DNA of 64,000 bases from Ricinus communis (lineage: Eukaryota; Streptophyta; Magnoliopsida; Malpighiales; Euphorbiaceae). Below are positions 1-10,705 of this stretch, in pieces (within the stretch, counting starts at the first letter, position 1; the number at the start of each line of letters is the position of its first letter). Location of the stretch: positions 7,754,802 to 7,818,801 of the forward strand of contig NC_063258.1 of the NCBI RefSeq assembly GCF_019578655.1. The letters run 5' to 3'. A program made the position numbers and the translations under genes. The notes below the pieces were generated by a model. The model made no database searches. It saw only the letters and a program-made list of their open reading frames with translations, and was not told the DNA's origin.

Positions 1-386
1 GGATAAATCCGTGTGGGCCTACCTAGAAACACTCCAACCCAAATTACTTCATTATTTGCATTTCAAACATCAAAGCCCTTGAATTCCGGATTGTAATGCG
101 CTTGGATTAATCATAAACAACATGATTTTTCCCTTATGCACTTAGATTTACATATCTCCTGCTTGATCGTCAAGCTTCCGAGTGCCATTAGTCAAGCTTT
201 TTAATTGCATTCCTATGATTCCTTATGACCAACCTTGCATCATCAGGAGTCCTCGTGCCTAGAGGAACAAGGAAGGATGGAGATCCTAATGGTGCAAATC
301 CTGAATCATAATATCTGGGCGTGCCATGATTCTCAGCATTCCCTATTTCCTCTAAAAGATTCATCCATAATCATTCAGAGAATGAT
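1..386 (+). repeat. Background repeat B, partial unit
   Basis: First of about nineteen partial or whole copies of an approximately 1-kb repeat called B here. Hallmarks are GGGCCTACCTA near 15-25, AGGAGTCCTCGTGCCTAGAGG near 245-265 and TTCAGAGAATGAT near 374-386. 'Plus' is the orientation carrying a recurring small ORF; read the other way, B has an LTR-like TATA box followed by an R/U5-like stretch. This copy is cut at 386 by LTR C. No gene supported. Confidence 0.8.
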
Positions 387-928
387 TGATACGAATTAAA
401 GTAGCACAATGAGTCCTACTCCAATAAGGAGTCTTGATGATGTAAATCCTACTAGCTCCAGGAATCCTAATCAAATATGGAGTCCTGACTTAACTAGGAA
501 TCCTAATCCTGCAAGGAGTCCTGATGATATTAGGAGTTCAAGCAACTAGGAATCCTAATTTAACTAGGAGTCCTAATTCGATTCAAATTGCATGCCAATG
601 AACTTATCCAAGAAATTTGGGCTAAGGAAACATCAAGGCTTAAAGAGTTGGATTTAAGTTCAAAGCTCATTAATCTAATTCAGTTTATTAGGCTTGAATT
701 AATCTAATTATGATTAAAAAGACCAAAAAAGCTAAATTAGAGCATATGAAGACTTTGGGCCTAACTTATCTTATGTTATGAGGCCTATCTATATGACTTA
801 TGTAAACTAGGGTTTTATGGCTTATTTTTGAAGGCCACACATATATTTTAACCTAATTAGGACTTTGTTTAAGTTATCTCTTTTAGTTAGGAAGGTCATC
901 TTTATCCTAGATCGTATGTAAATCCTTA
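387..928 (+). mobile_element. LTR C, 5' fragment
   Basis: Starts TGATACGAA directly after B sequence and matches the reverse complement of the solo LTR at 15617-16526. It opens with a minisatellite of GGAATCCTAAT / AGGAGTCCTGAT words (about 410-575), then a short remnant of a pol C-terminal coding tail (about 590-690), then U3-like sequence. It is truncated at about 928, where B resumes with CGCGCATGGATTTACATC. The LTR 3' end is missing. Confidence 0.8.
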
Positions 929-1601
929 CTAGTTAATTTACGCGCATGGATTTACATCTCATGTTGCTTAATGTTAAAGCTAAGCCTTAATGCCACTGGT
1001 CAAGCTTATCAATTGTGTTTCCATGATTCCTTAATCAAATCCTTGTGTCATCATGTGTCATCGTGCCTAGAGGAATAAGGAATGATGGAGATCCTAATGG
1101 TGCAAATCCTGAATTAGAATATTTGTTTGTACTTTACTCTCATCGTTCCCTCTTTCCTCCAAAAGAGTCATCTACAATTATTCAGAGAATGATATCAATA
1201 CTTGATCAAGTAATTTTCTTTCTTCGCATTTTGTATAAGCATTGGATCAGTGTCTATAATTACTGCTTCCATGCACTTTCTCTCAAGAGTGGTGTTTATG
1301 CTCCCCAAATCTCCTAAGCTAGAATAACAAAAACAAGGGAAAACTCGTATGGGCATACCTAATAACACCCTAGCCAAAATTACATAATTATATGTCTCAA
1401 AAACATCAAAACGCATGCATTCCCACTTGGATTAATCGAAAGCAACATGATTTTACGCGTATCAATTTGTGTCTCGTCCTACTAGATCATCAAGTCACCC
1501 CCCAATGCCACTAGTCAAGCTTGTTAATTGCATTCCCATGATTCCTTATGCCAATTCTTGTGTCACTATGAGTCCTCATGCCTAAAGGAACATGGAATGA
1601 T
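929..1601 (+). repeat. Background repeat B, variant unit
   Basis: B in plus orientation. It contains one recurring small ORF (1045-1317, about 90 codons, with a NDGDPNGANPE-like motif) and then runs into the next unit start near 1350 (GGGCATACCTAATAAC). About 420 bp of the usual unit is absent between the CTCCCCAAAT block and the next unit start. It ends at 1601 against an LTR C fragment. Confidence 0.75.
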
Positions 1602-1750
1602 TGATAGGGAACCTCCATGAATAAGCTTGATAACCCCTTTTGAATTGTGGACCTCCAACACATTAACATGAAAACCCCAAGAATTAATTTGGTTCAACCC
1701 CTAAGAAAGGTTAGAAGATAGAATTCTTAGAAAGATGATCAAGAATTAGA
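1602..1750 (-). mobile_element. LTR C, 3'-end fragment
   Basis: Starts TGATAGGGAACCTCCATG on the plus strand, matching the left end of the solo LTR C at 15617. It stops after about 150 bp, immediately before element A. Its outer boundary with B is not clear to the base. Confidence 0.75.
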
Positions 1751-1763
1751 CAACCCTAGTGAT

Positions 1764-1826
1764 ATCTTTTGAGGAGTGAGTTGTAAATTGCTTGAGGACA
1801 AGCAAAAGTTTAAGTATGGGGTAATT
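1764..1826 (+). promoter_or_regulatory. Inverted internal end and polypurine tract of A
   Basis: GAGGACAAGCAAAAG followed by AAGTATGGGG (1812-1821) and TAATT just before the LTR start TGATAAGC at 1827. This is the usual 3' internal end and plus-strand primer of Athila/Tat elements. It points to the plus strand although all coding regions of A are on the minus strand. Confidence 0.75.
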
Positions 1827-3182
1827 TGATAAGCATCATACTACACATGTTTTCATGCCCGATTGTTCACATTTTTATGCATGATTATCCCGTTTGATTA
1901 TGGAGCAAAATCCATCAAATTGGGCGAGAACAAGCACCCCGAGGGTTGAGCACGGCCTGGACTCCGGCCGTGCTGAATTATCAAGAGGCTATCCCCAATT
2001 GTGCCATTTCAGCATGACTTCCGTAGCTACCACGGCATCCAGCACGGCCTGTGGTTGATCAGCACCGGCTTGGGCACGGCCTATTGTGGCTCAAAGACAA
2101 CAGACTCAGTTGACGCGGCTGGACTCTAATCATCACTTCTGGACTCGGCCGTCTTTGAATCAACTATATAGGCGATTTTGAATTCTAATTGAGGGGGGAC
2201 GATTTTTGGACTCAATTCCAAGACACACACTTAATCAAATATTTCCTATACCTCCATTGTAGACCTAGAGAGATCAATTTTCATCAATTGAAGGGGGGAT
2301 TCCACTTATTCCAACATCGAATTGGAGATCAAGACAAACTTTGGGAGAATTCAAGAGGCAACTAGGGTTTGAGATTTTGAATTTGCAAATTTAGGGTTTC
2401 TCATTCAGCTTGAAAGAGAAGGGTGTATATCCCTTTAATTTGTTTTTCCTTATTTTGTTCTTTAATTACTTTGACTATGAACATGAGCAGCTAGATCTTT
2501 TGAATCCATTAGGGTTCAACTTTGTTGATGGATTATGCTTAATTGTTAGTTTTTTATAATTGTCATTCTTGCAATCTTCTTGCTATTCAGTAATAAAAGT
2601 TTGATGCAGTTAATTTGAGATGTTGGATTAATTGTTTATTAGGTTGTTTCTTGACATTGAGAAATGCTTGTTACAACTGGATTTTGAATAGTAAGGACTG
2701 GTAATTAACACTTAGAGATGAGGTTGATTTACTCGCCGGATTAAGAACTAACAACTCTTAATAGTCTTAAATCATACTTAATGCTAATTTGTAGTAATCT
2801 GATAGGAAGAGATTCCATTAGGTTAGTGCAGGTTTAGGAATCCGGTAAGCTAGAGAGAGGAACCGGGGTTCAATTCAGGATTTAGGCACGGGTAAGCAAG
2901 ATCGGCAATCCATAAAATCCACCTTTAGAATTCCATCACTTAGGCTCCCTTTTGGGTTTGTTTCTCCCCTTGCAATTGTCTTTTGATTGTCCATTGTTCT
3001 TCATTTACTTAATTGCACTCATAACCATTAGCTGGTATGTTAGAACTTTCACACCCTATTTCAGACTAGATAACATAGCAAGCAGTAGTAACTCTAGGTT
3101 CACCCGATCTCCAGGGATATGACCTTGATACTCACTAGTGCTAGGCTGCATCGGTAGGTTCACTGCCTAGGTGTAGGTTACA
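1827..3182 (+). mobile_element. 3' LTR of A, inverted
   Basis: Begins TGATAAGCATCATAC and matches the reverse complement of 9281-10705 nearly base for base. It lacks the last 15 bp (the end ...ATAGAGACCATCA is missing; the break is after GTGTAGGTTAC) and differs by one replaced block near 1890-1905. A TATA-like CTATATAGG lies at 2164-2172. With 9281-10705 it forms a 1.35-kb inverted repeat. Confidence 0.85.
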
Positions 3183-3777
3183 GCCGGTGCTGATCAGCAC
3201 GGCTAGGACTCAGCCCGTGCTGATCTTTTAGCCTTCCTTGGATGCTCCTAGGCAGGGGCATTGGCACGGCCGTGCTTCCAGCACGGCTAGCGGTTGTGTC
3301 CCGTGCTGCCTTCGGAAGTTGTGACAATTACTCTTTATCCTTCAATACGGGCTTGACTCTGGCCGTGCTCATCAGCACGGCCTGGTGATACATCCCGTGA
3401 TGGCCACGGAAACCGTGGTGAAACGGAGTGTTTCTGGGCTTGCCTTTTGCCGACTCGAGTCGCCTTGCCCCCATACCTGTAATTAACATATATGCATGTA
3501 ATTAGATCATTAAAGAAGTAGATATGGTCAAACGGAAGAGTTTGTCCTCTTCGATTCTATAAGTCTGAAAAATTAAAATTAACCTAATTATTTTTAAGCA
3601 ACTATAATAAAGTCAAATGAAAATAATGAAACAATCACAACTAATTAAAAACATGAAAGTATAATCCAAGTCGAATGTACAGAAGTGCTTATTTGCAGAG
3701 TCTTAAGCGTGACTCATTCGGATCACCCTTTCTGTGCATACAAAGCCAGGTCAACTCGTTGCTCACTATCCAACGAG
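3183..3777 (-). mobile_element. 3' untranslated region of element A
   Basis: No ORF. About 3183-3460 is dense in CAGCACGGCC / GGCCGTGCT words, which also occur in the LTR U3. The rest to 3777 is A-rich and featureless apart from the end of the integrase reading frame near 3700-3777. Confidence 0.6.
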
Positions 3778-4050
3778 TTACAATGATATCGCTTTAGCCG
3801 ATGGCCGTTCACTTTGAAGTTCCCCTTCTCTGGATGATGCAACTCTACCACTCCATATGGAAAGACTTGTCCGATCTGAAATGGTCCGCACTAACGAGTC
3901 AGTAGCTTTCCGGAACAGACGGCTAGAGTTGTAAAGCAACACTCGATCCCCAACCTGAAATTCCTTAGGCTCACGAATCCTTTGATCATGCCATTTCTTA
4001 GTCCTTGCTTTGTAAGTTGAGGAGTTTTCGTATGCCCGCCGGCCACTCAT
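3778..4050 (-). pseudogene. Integrase C-terminal fragment, Athila-like (A)
   Basis: About 90 codons. The N-terminal half reads as the integrase C-terminal region: RAYENSSTYKARTKKWHD, then REPKEFQVGDRVLLYNSRL-like residues at about 25-46. The second half has left the frame. It is separated from the integrase core (4390-5469) by about 340 bp with several stops (4051-4389), which still hold core-to-C-terminus sequence such as the [16 protein letters not shown] region near 4150-4190. Not functional. Confidence 0.75.
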
Positions 4051-4389
4051 CTAGCTCACTCACCGCCATTGTCGCTCCACTGCGAATTAATATCAAAGTT
4101 ACAAGTTCTAAGGGCCCAAAGTGCCTTATGCTCTAACTCAACAGGTAAATGACATGACTTTCCATAAACAAGGCGATAGGGCGTAAAAACTATAGATGTC
4201 CTAAAAGCAGTCCTAAACGCCCATAATGCATCATCTAACTTAAGAGTCCAGTCCTTCCTACTGGTACTAACGGTTCTCTCTAAAATACGTTTAATACCCC
4301 TATTAGTTACCTCGGCACACCCCGGTGTGAGGGTGATAGGGAGTAGAGAACCGATGAGTAACTCCGTACCGCTTAAGTACTTTCTCTAA

Positions 4390-5469
4390 TTAGGTGTTGC
4401 AGAAATGTGTTCGTCTATCACTAATAAGTGCGCTAGGTATGCCAAACCTAGCAAACAATCGCTTAAGGAACCTGCAGACAACCCTAGCATCATCAGTGGC
4501 TACAGCCTGAGCTTCAGGCCACTTAGAGAAATATTCAACAGCAACCAGAATGTACTTATTACCATACGAAGAGGGAAAGGGTCCCATGAAGTCGATGCCC
4601 CAGACATCAAAAATCTCAACGACTTGCACACTAGTTTGGGGCATCTCATTACGAGAAGAGATATTACCTACGCGCTGGCAAGGGTCACAAACCTTAACAA
4701 ATTTCCGTGCATCTTGGAAGAGCGTAGGCCAATAGAATCCTGCCTCTAGCACCTTCCTCGCAGTATGGTTTGCTGCTTGATGACCTCCAGTGGGTCCCTC
4801 ATGGCATTGCTTCAATATTTGGAGAGTCTCCTCGCCATATACACAATGGCGAATCACCTGATCTGTACATACTTTAAACAAAAAAGGATCTTCCCAAATA
4901 TAGTATTTCAAATCAGTGAAGAATTTCTTCTTTTGCTGATAAGTCATACCCTTTGGTAGAACCCTAGCAACCAAATAGTTAGCGTAATCAGAAAACCAGG
5001 GAGTATCAGTGTATACCTGAGTGACATACAAATGTTCTTCTGGAAATCGATCATCTATGGTCGTCTCATCAAGTGCATCTAAGTGAGGATTTTCCAATCT
5101 CGATAAATGGTCTGCTACTAGATTCTCTGCGCCCTTCTTATCCTTGATCTCGACATCAAATTCCTGTAACAAAAGAATCCATCGAATCAATCTCGATTTC
5201 GCATAATTTTTCAGGAATAAGTACCTCAACGCCGAGTGGTCCGTGAAGACAATGGTTTTGGAGAGAACGAGGTATGATCTAAACTTGTCAAAGGCATAAA
5301 CAACAGCCAATAACTCCTTCTCTGTGGTGGTGTAGTGTTCCTGGGCTCTTGTCAAAGTCTTGCTAACGTAGTAAATGGGTTGGAACTTCTTTTCAATCCT
5401 CTGTCCAAGCACAGCTCCAACTGCATAATCACTAGCATCGCACATCGTTAGGTTTAAAAGGCACCCCAT
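4390..5469 (-). pseudogene. RNase H and integrase, Athila-like (A)
   Basis: A 359-codon open stretch. RNase H comes first: CDASDYAVGAVLGQ (about residues 10-23), TEKELLAVVYAFDKF (about 49-63), TDHSALRYL (about 76-84) and ADHLSRLEN (about 119-127). The integrase zinc-binding part follows with HEGPTGGH (about 223-230) and CDPCQR (about 261-266), then the core WGIDFMGPFP (about 290-299) and SDRRTHF (about 348-354), giving the first two acidic residues of the D,D-35-E triad. The frame closes before the glutamate. It overlaps the RT frame at 5432-5469, so RT and RNase H are now split by a frameshift. Confidence 0.9.
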
Positions 5470-6112
5470 CGGAAACCATGATTGGGGCTGTAGTTAGAAG
5501 TTTCTTAAGTAACTCAAAAGCTGCCAAGCATGCATCATCAAAAATAAAAGGTACATCCTTAACTAACAATTGAGTGAGCGGCCTAGCAATCTTAGAAAAA
5601 TCTCTAATAAATCTCCTATAAAACCCTACATGGCCCAGAAAACTCCTAACAGCCTTAACAGAACTAGGAGGAGGTAGCTTAGATATTACTTCTACCTTAG
5701 CTCTATCCACCTCCATCCCAACCTGAGAGATCTTATGCCCTAAAATAATGCCCTCTCTCACCATGAAATGACATTTTTCCCAGTTTAGTACCAAGTTAGC
5801 CTCAATACATCTAGCTAACATGCGCTCAAGGTTTGCCAAACAAATAGAGAAAGAATTACCAAAAATAGAGAAGTCATCCATAAATACCTCCATAGACTCC
5901 TCAATCATGTCCTCAAAAATAGCCATCATGCACCGCTGAAATGTAGCCGGTGCATTGCACAGTCGGAATGGCATCCGTCTATAAGCAAACGTCCCATAAG
6001 GGCAGGTGAAGGTAGTCTTCTCTTGGTCCTCAGATGCAATAGGAATCTGAAAGTAACCTGAAAAGCCATCAAGAAAACAATAAAACATGTGACTCAAGCA
6101 ACGTTCAATCAT
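5432..6112 (-). pseudogene. Reverse transcriptase, Athila-like (A)
   Basis: 226 codons of the RT palm and thumb: FLDGFSGYFQIPIA (about residues 13-26), TFTCPYGTFAYRRMPF (about 34-49), NAPATFQRCM (about 53-62) and the catalytic VFMDDFSIFG, whose two aspartates are encoded at about 5873-5878. LGHKIS and VRSFLGHVGFYRRFIRDFS follow. The upstream fingers region (about 6113-6500) is recognisable only in broken frames. Catalytic residues are present, but the gene is split. Confidence 0.9.
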
Positions 6113-6527
6113 CGATCAATGAAAGGAAGAGGAAAGTGGTCCTTCCGAGTTGCATCATTAAGCCTACGGTAATCAATGCAAACTCGGAAGCTGTTCACGA
6201 ATCCAAGTCGGGATCAGCTCATCCTTCTCATTCCTTACCACTGTGATGCCTCCTTTCTTGGGTACAACCCGCACAGGACTAACCCATTTGTTAGAAATGG
6301 GATATATCGGACTGCATCAAGAAGTTTAATTACCTCCTTCTTTACCACTGCTTTCATGTTCGGATTGAGTCGTCTTTGAGGGCTGAACAACCGGCCCCGA
6401 AACGTCCTTTAATGAAATCTTATGAGAGCGAAACTTGGATTTATGCGGGATATCGGCTATATTGAAAGCAAAGGCCTTCTTGTACTTCCTTAGAACTTCT
6501 AACAAGCATGGCTTGTTCTTCGGGGAG

Positions 6528-6710
6528 TTAGATCGGTACCGCTATGATTACCGGTAAGCGCTTCTCTTCATCCAGGAAGGCATAAACCAAGTGGCTCGGT
6601 AACTCCTTGATTCTAAAACTGGTGGGTCCTCGAATGAAGTCTTTACTTTCCGCACTTAGACTGTCAAGAAAAATATAGGGATCAGTTGACAAGCTCATTT
6701 CGGAAGCCAA
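6528..6710 (-). pseudogene. Protease-RT linker fragment (A)
   Basis: Sixty codons containing KELPSHLVYAFLDEEKRLPV, the conserved segment just upstream of RT in Athila/Tat polyproteins. It overlaps the protease ORF end by 16 bp in another frame, showing a frameshift near 6700. Confidence 0.75.
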
Positions 6711-7441
6711 TAAAGCGCATGGAGTTGCTCCAACACTTGCTCGTTGGACAACTCTTCCTCATCCTCAGCTAATGCTACTTGCAAAGGGTCAGAACATAAA
6801 ATTTCTTGTAAATGGGACTCAACCATATCATCAATCACATCAATAGAACATACAGTATTATCATAGTCCAGTGACTGTCTCATGGAAGTGGCTAGGTCAA
6901 AGGTAATGGTCTTATCATCAACACTAAGCTTAAGCTTTCCATCGCTTACATCGATAACAGCCCTCGATGTAGCTAGGAAAGGCCTACCCAGGATAAGAGG
7001 CACAGTGCTATTACCCTCCATATCCATTACCACAAAATCTACAGGAAAGATAAATTTATCTACCTTTACAAGTACATCTTCAACAATACCTCTAGGAATT
7101 TGAACAGTCCTATCTGCTAATTGAACACTCATCCTAGTAGGCTTAGGCTCATGCAACCCTAATTTAGCAAATAAACTAGTGGGCATTAAGTTAATACTAG
7201 CTCTTAAATCAGCCAATGCACCACTAATTGATAAATCACCAATCATACAAGGGATAGTAAAACTCCCTGGATCTCGTCGCTTGAGTGGCAGTTTGTTCTG
7301 GAGAATAGTTGAACAATCCTCATTAAGCACCACCTGACTAAGATCCTCCAACTTCCTCTTGTTGCTCAAAATCTCCTTTAAGAACTTGGCGTATTTCGGC
7401 ATCTGTGAAATTGCCTCAACAAAAGGTAAGTTAATTTTCAA
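6695..7441 (-). pseudogene. Aspartic protease domain of Pol, Athila-like (A)
   Basis: 248 codons. The N-terminal part (INLPFVEAISQMPKYAKFLK) is the usual pre-protease segment. The active-site loop reads ALADLRASINLMP (about residues 75-87), where the family normally has D-L-G-A-S, so the glycine next to the catalytic aspartate is arginine. LILGRPFLATSRAVIDV (about 150-166) is the second conserved protease block. The substitution predicts an inactive protease. Confidence 0.85.
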
Positions 7442-8137
7442 ATTTGCTTAAATAAGTCAAGAAACTTACTTGTATTGCTTGTCCACCATATCCCTGTCTC
7501 AACCTTGCAGGATATGGTACCGAGGCCCGATGCTCCTTGCGAGCTCTTTGCACATCTTCTTTCTTTCTCTCATTCTCTACCACCTCAAGGTCTGGTCCTT
7601 CCTTAGGCCGGCTTGACACCCGCACGATTGTATTATCCTTATCGGCCTAAAGGCGAAGAACCGGTCAAATTCTTACACCGAACGCAAGGTGATAGCCTTG
7701 CAATGCTCCCTCGGGTTTGACTTTGTAGTGCTAGGGAGGCGATCACGAAGGTCTCTCCGAAAGCATCTTAGAAATTTGGCCAATTTGAGTCTCCAAGTTC
7801 ACGAATCGAGGCATGCTTTGATTCCTAAGTGCACTATCAGTCTGCTGGAATCTTGTTTCTGTAGACGTCACAAACTTCATCATGAGCTCCTCTAAATTTG
7901 ACTTCTTTTCTTGGGGAGGAGGAGCTTGTGCGAGCCAGTGGTTGTTCTTTTGTGGTATTGATGAAGTCTTTGGAAACTGGCGGACCCGGGCATTATTGTT
8001 CCTCCAAGCTGAAATTAGGGTGATTGCGCCATCCAGGGTTGTATGTATTCTTTGTAGGGGTTATTCGCTCTCTTGGGGCAGTCCCCATATAATCAACCTG
8101 TTCAACATCAGAAGATATAGTAGAATTAGATGGAAAA
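7431..8137 (-). pseudogene. Gag-protease linker region (A)
   Basis: Only 7431-7625 is open (64 codons, basic and charged, with an ERKKEDVQRARKEHRAS-type stretch). From 7626 to 8137 the minus strand has no long frame. By position it is the variable Gag C-terminus to protease spacer of Athila elements. No zinc knuckle was seen. Confidence 0.5.
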
Positions 8138-9060
8138 CTAATAGAAGATGAAGCAAACATACCTCCTGCAGTCGGTTAAATCTTGTAATGTGGGCCACCA
8201 CAAAACTTCGCGATAACGTTCATTTGCATGAGCGCAACATCGGGTTGGTCGATCTTCTTGGCTAGAAGCTCCACTTGAGCTGCCAAGGCTGGTCAGAGTC
8301 CACTTGGTTGACCACTCCCTGTCTTCCGGTCGGTTCCTAGAGGATTGCCAACGATAGTTGTTCATGGCCATTTCCTCTATCAAGTTCGAACTGCTCGGGC
8401 GTCTTACTGTTTAGCGCCCCACCTGCTGCAGCATCCACCATCTGAACCTGCATCCACACTAGTAATCCGTGATGTGGGCAGCATCTCAAAAGATCTTTAA
8501 ATCTCTCCCATGCATCGTGACATGCTTTCATCATCAAAACCGCACAAAGAAGATATGTCATTTCTAAGTTTAGCGGTTTTAGCGGGAGGAAAATACTTAT
8601 ATAAAAATTTTCCGGCCAATGCCTTCCGGGGTAGTGATAAATGCATTGTGGAAGAGATTGCAGCCATCTCTTTGCTCTGTCCCTCAAGGAAAATGGAAAC
8701 AATCTCAGCCGAATGGCATCATCGATTGTTCCATTTATTTTGAATGTGTAACAAATCTTCAAAAAGTTGGAGATATGTGCATTGGGATCCTCATTTGGGC
8801 AATCCTCCAAACTGCACGCTTTGTTGGATCATCCGGATAACATTGGCCTTTATCTCAAAATTGTTGGCCTTCCAGTAGTCCGACTATACTAGTTTTCGTC
8901 CCATCCAAAGATGGTCGAGCAAACTCGTACATCGTCTCTGATCCTCATCGGCGTGGGGGTCATGGTTTTCCATCGTGTCTAATCTATCCACAGGTACCTC
9001 AACCTCAATCTCCTCCTCTTCCAATTGCAACCTCTTCCTTAAGAGTCCGGTGATGGATTA
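8138..9060 (-). pseudogene. gag, Athila-like (A), frameshifted
   Basis: The Gag capsid-like region is spread over several frames. 8337-8810 holds NEDPNAHISNFLKICYTFKI, then RLFPFSLRDRAKRWLQSLP, DAWERFKDLLRCCPHHGL and GGALNSKTPEQ. 8138-8383 continues with IEEMAMNNYRWQSSR in another frame. Upstream, about 8860-8960 still encodes an ARPSLDGTKTSIV-like piece of the N-terminus. At least three frameshifts are needed to follow the protein, so it is a pseudogene. Confidence 0.8.
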
Positions 9061-9256
9061 CGGATCGGATAGAGGCTCTATAAGATTCGAGTTTGAGCTC
9101 CGGTCATAAACTACCGAAACCGAAAGTCCACTGGCCGTAGATCAACAATAAAAATAATATAATAATAAATAATAATAAAATTAAAGAATAAATGAATAAA
9201 ACAAATAATGACTAAATTAACATAAAAAACAATTCACTCTAGTTCACCGTTACAGT
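9061..9256 (-). mobile_element. 5' leader of element A
   Basis: Sequence between PBS and gag. It contains an A/T-rich AATAATAAT-like run near 9150-9200 and no ORF. Confidence 0.55.
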
Positions 9257-9274
9257 TCCCCGGCAACGGTGCCA
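9257..9274 (-). promoter_or_regulatory. Primer-binding site of A, tRNA-Asp type
   Basis: On the minus strand it reads TGGCACCGTTGCCGGGGA, six bases inside the 5' LTR end. This is the Athila-type PBS complementary to a tRNA-Asp 3' end, with A in place of the usual G at the fifth base. It primes minus-strand cDNA synthesis. Confidence 0.85.
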
Positions 9275-9280
9275 AAAACT

Positions 9281-10705
9281 TGATGGTCTCTATATGTAAC
9301 CTACACCTAAGGTAGTGAACTACAAGTCTGACCTAGCACTAGTGAGTGTCAAGGTCGTATCCACGGAGATCGGGTGAACCTAGAGTTACTACTACTTGCT
9401 ATGTTATCTAGTCTGAAATAGGGTGTGAAAGTTCTAACATACCAGCTAATGGTTATGAGTGCAATTAAGTAAATGAAGAACAATGGACAATCAAAAGACA
9501 ATTGCAAGGGGAGAAACAAACCCAAAAGGGAGCCTAAGTGATGGAATTCTAAAGGTGGATTTTATGGATTGCCGATCTTGCTTACCCATGCCTAAATCCT
9601 GAATTGAATCCCGGTTCCTCTCTCGAGCTTACCGGATTCCTAAACCTGCACTAACCTAATGGAATCTCTTCCTATCAGATTACTACAAATTAGCATTAAG
9701 TATGATTTAAGACTATTAAGAGTTGTTAGTTCTTAATCCGGCGAGTAAATCAACCTCATCTCTAAGTGTTAATTACCAGTCCTTACTATTCAAAATCCAG
9801 TTGTAACAAGCATTTCTCAATGTCAAGAAACAACCTAATAAACAATTAATCCAACGTCTCAAATTAACTGCATCAAACTTTTACTACTGAATAGCAAGAA
9901 GATTGCAAGAATGGCAATTTTAAAAAACTAACAATTAAGCATAATCCATCAACAAAGGTGAACCCTAATGGATTCAAAAGATCTAGCTGCTCATGTTCAT
10001 AGTCAAAGTAATTAAAGAACAAAATAAGGAAAAACAAATTAAAGGCATGTACACCCTTCTCTTTCAAGCTGAATGAGAAACCCTAAATTTGCAAATTCAA
10101 AATCTCAAACCCTAATTGCCTCTTGAATTCTCCCAAAGTTTGTCTTGATCTCCAATTCGATGTTGGAATAAGTGGAATCCCCCCTTCAATTGATGAAAAT
10201 TGATCTCTCTAGGTCTACAATTGAGGTATAGGAAATATTTGATTAAGTGTGTGTCTTGGAATTGAGTCCAAAAATCGTCCCCCCTCAATTAGAATTCAAA
10301 ATCGCCTATATAGTTGATTCGACGGCCGAGTCAGGGGTGATGATTCAAAGAGCACGAATCGGTGTCTTGAGCCACCACAATGCGTGCCCAAACCGGTACT
10401 TGATCCACCACAGGCCGTGCTGGATGCCGTGGTGGCTACGGAAGTCGTGCTGAAATGGCACAATTGGGGATAGCACGGCCGGAGTCCAGGCCGTGCTCAA
10501 CCCTCGGGGTGCTTGTTCTCGCCCAATTTGATGGATTTTGCTCTATAATCACACGTATTTCCCTCGATTACTGATGGTATCCTTCGAAAATGACCTGAAA
10601 CGAAAAAGGAAACAAAAGACAGGTGATTCTAGCATAAAATGGGATAATCATGCATAAAAATGTGAACAATCGGGCATGAAAACATGTGTAGTATGATGCT
10701 TATCA
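9281..10705 (-). mobile_element. 5' LTR of element A
   Basis: 1,425 bp, starting TGATAAGCATC at 10705 and ending ...GAGACCATCA at 9281 on the minus strand. The U3 holds several GGCCGTGCT / AGCACGGCC words. Short ORFs inside it look accidental. The right flank CCTAG (10706-10710) is the target duplication. Confidence 0.9.
10307..10313 (-). promoter_or_regulatory. TATA-like box in the 5' LTR of A
   Basis: CTATATAGG-type word on the minus strand in mid-LTR; the matching copy in the inverted 3' LTR is at 2164-2172. Placement fits the U3/R promoter of the element. Inferred from motif only. Confidence 0.45.

Larger units (their letters stand above)
1760..10705 (-). mobile_element. Athila-like LTR retrotransposon A with inverted 3' end
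   Basis: Ty3/gypsy element read on the minus strand: 5' LTR (9281-10705), tRNA-Asp-type PBS, gag (about 9000-8138), protease, RT, RNase H, integrase, then a 3' untranslated part. The 3' LTR (1827-3182) and its polypurine tract lie in the opposite orientation. CCTAG flanks both ends (1755-1759 and 10706-10710), as expected of a 5-bp target-site duplication around 1760-10705. The two LTRs look almost identical over long stretches, suggesting a recent insertion. Coding regions carry frameshifts, so it is non-autonomous. Athila assignment rests on PBS type, Gag motifs and the F-M-D-D form of the RT active site. No env-like ORF was found. Confidence 0.8.

Noticed and set aside
3183..3777. env-like third ORF expected in some Athila elements
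   Set aside because: No open frame or transmembrane stretch between integrase and LTR in this copy.
9873..10067. 64-codon minus-strand ORF in LTR A as a gene
   Set aside because: Entirely within the LTR; no domain, and the inverted copy at 2420-2620 does not keep it intact.
1827..10705. Inverted LTR pair as a DNA transposon with 1.35-kb terminal inverted repeats
   Set aside because: The arms carry TG...CA LTR ends, a PBS and a polypurine tract, and the interior is gag-pol. A rearranged retrotransposon explains it better than a transposase-type element; no transposase seen.
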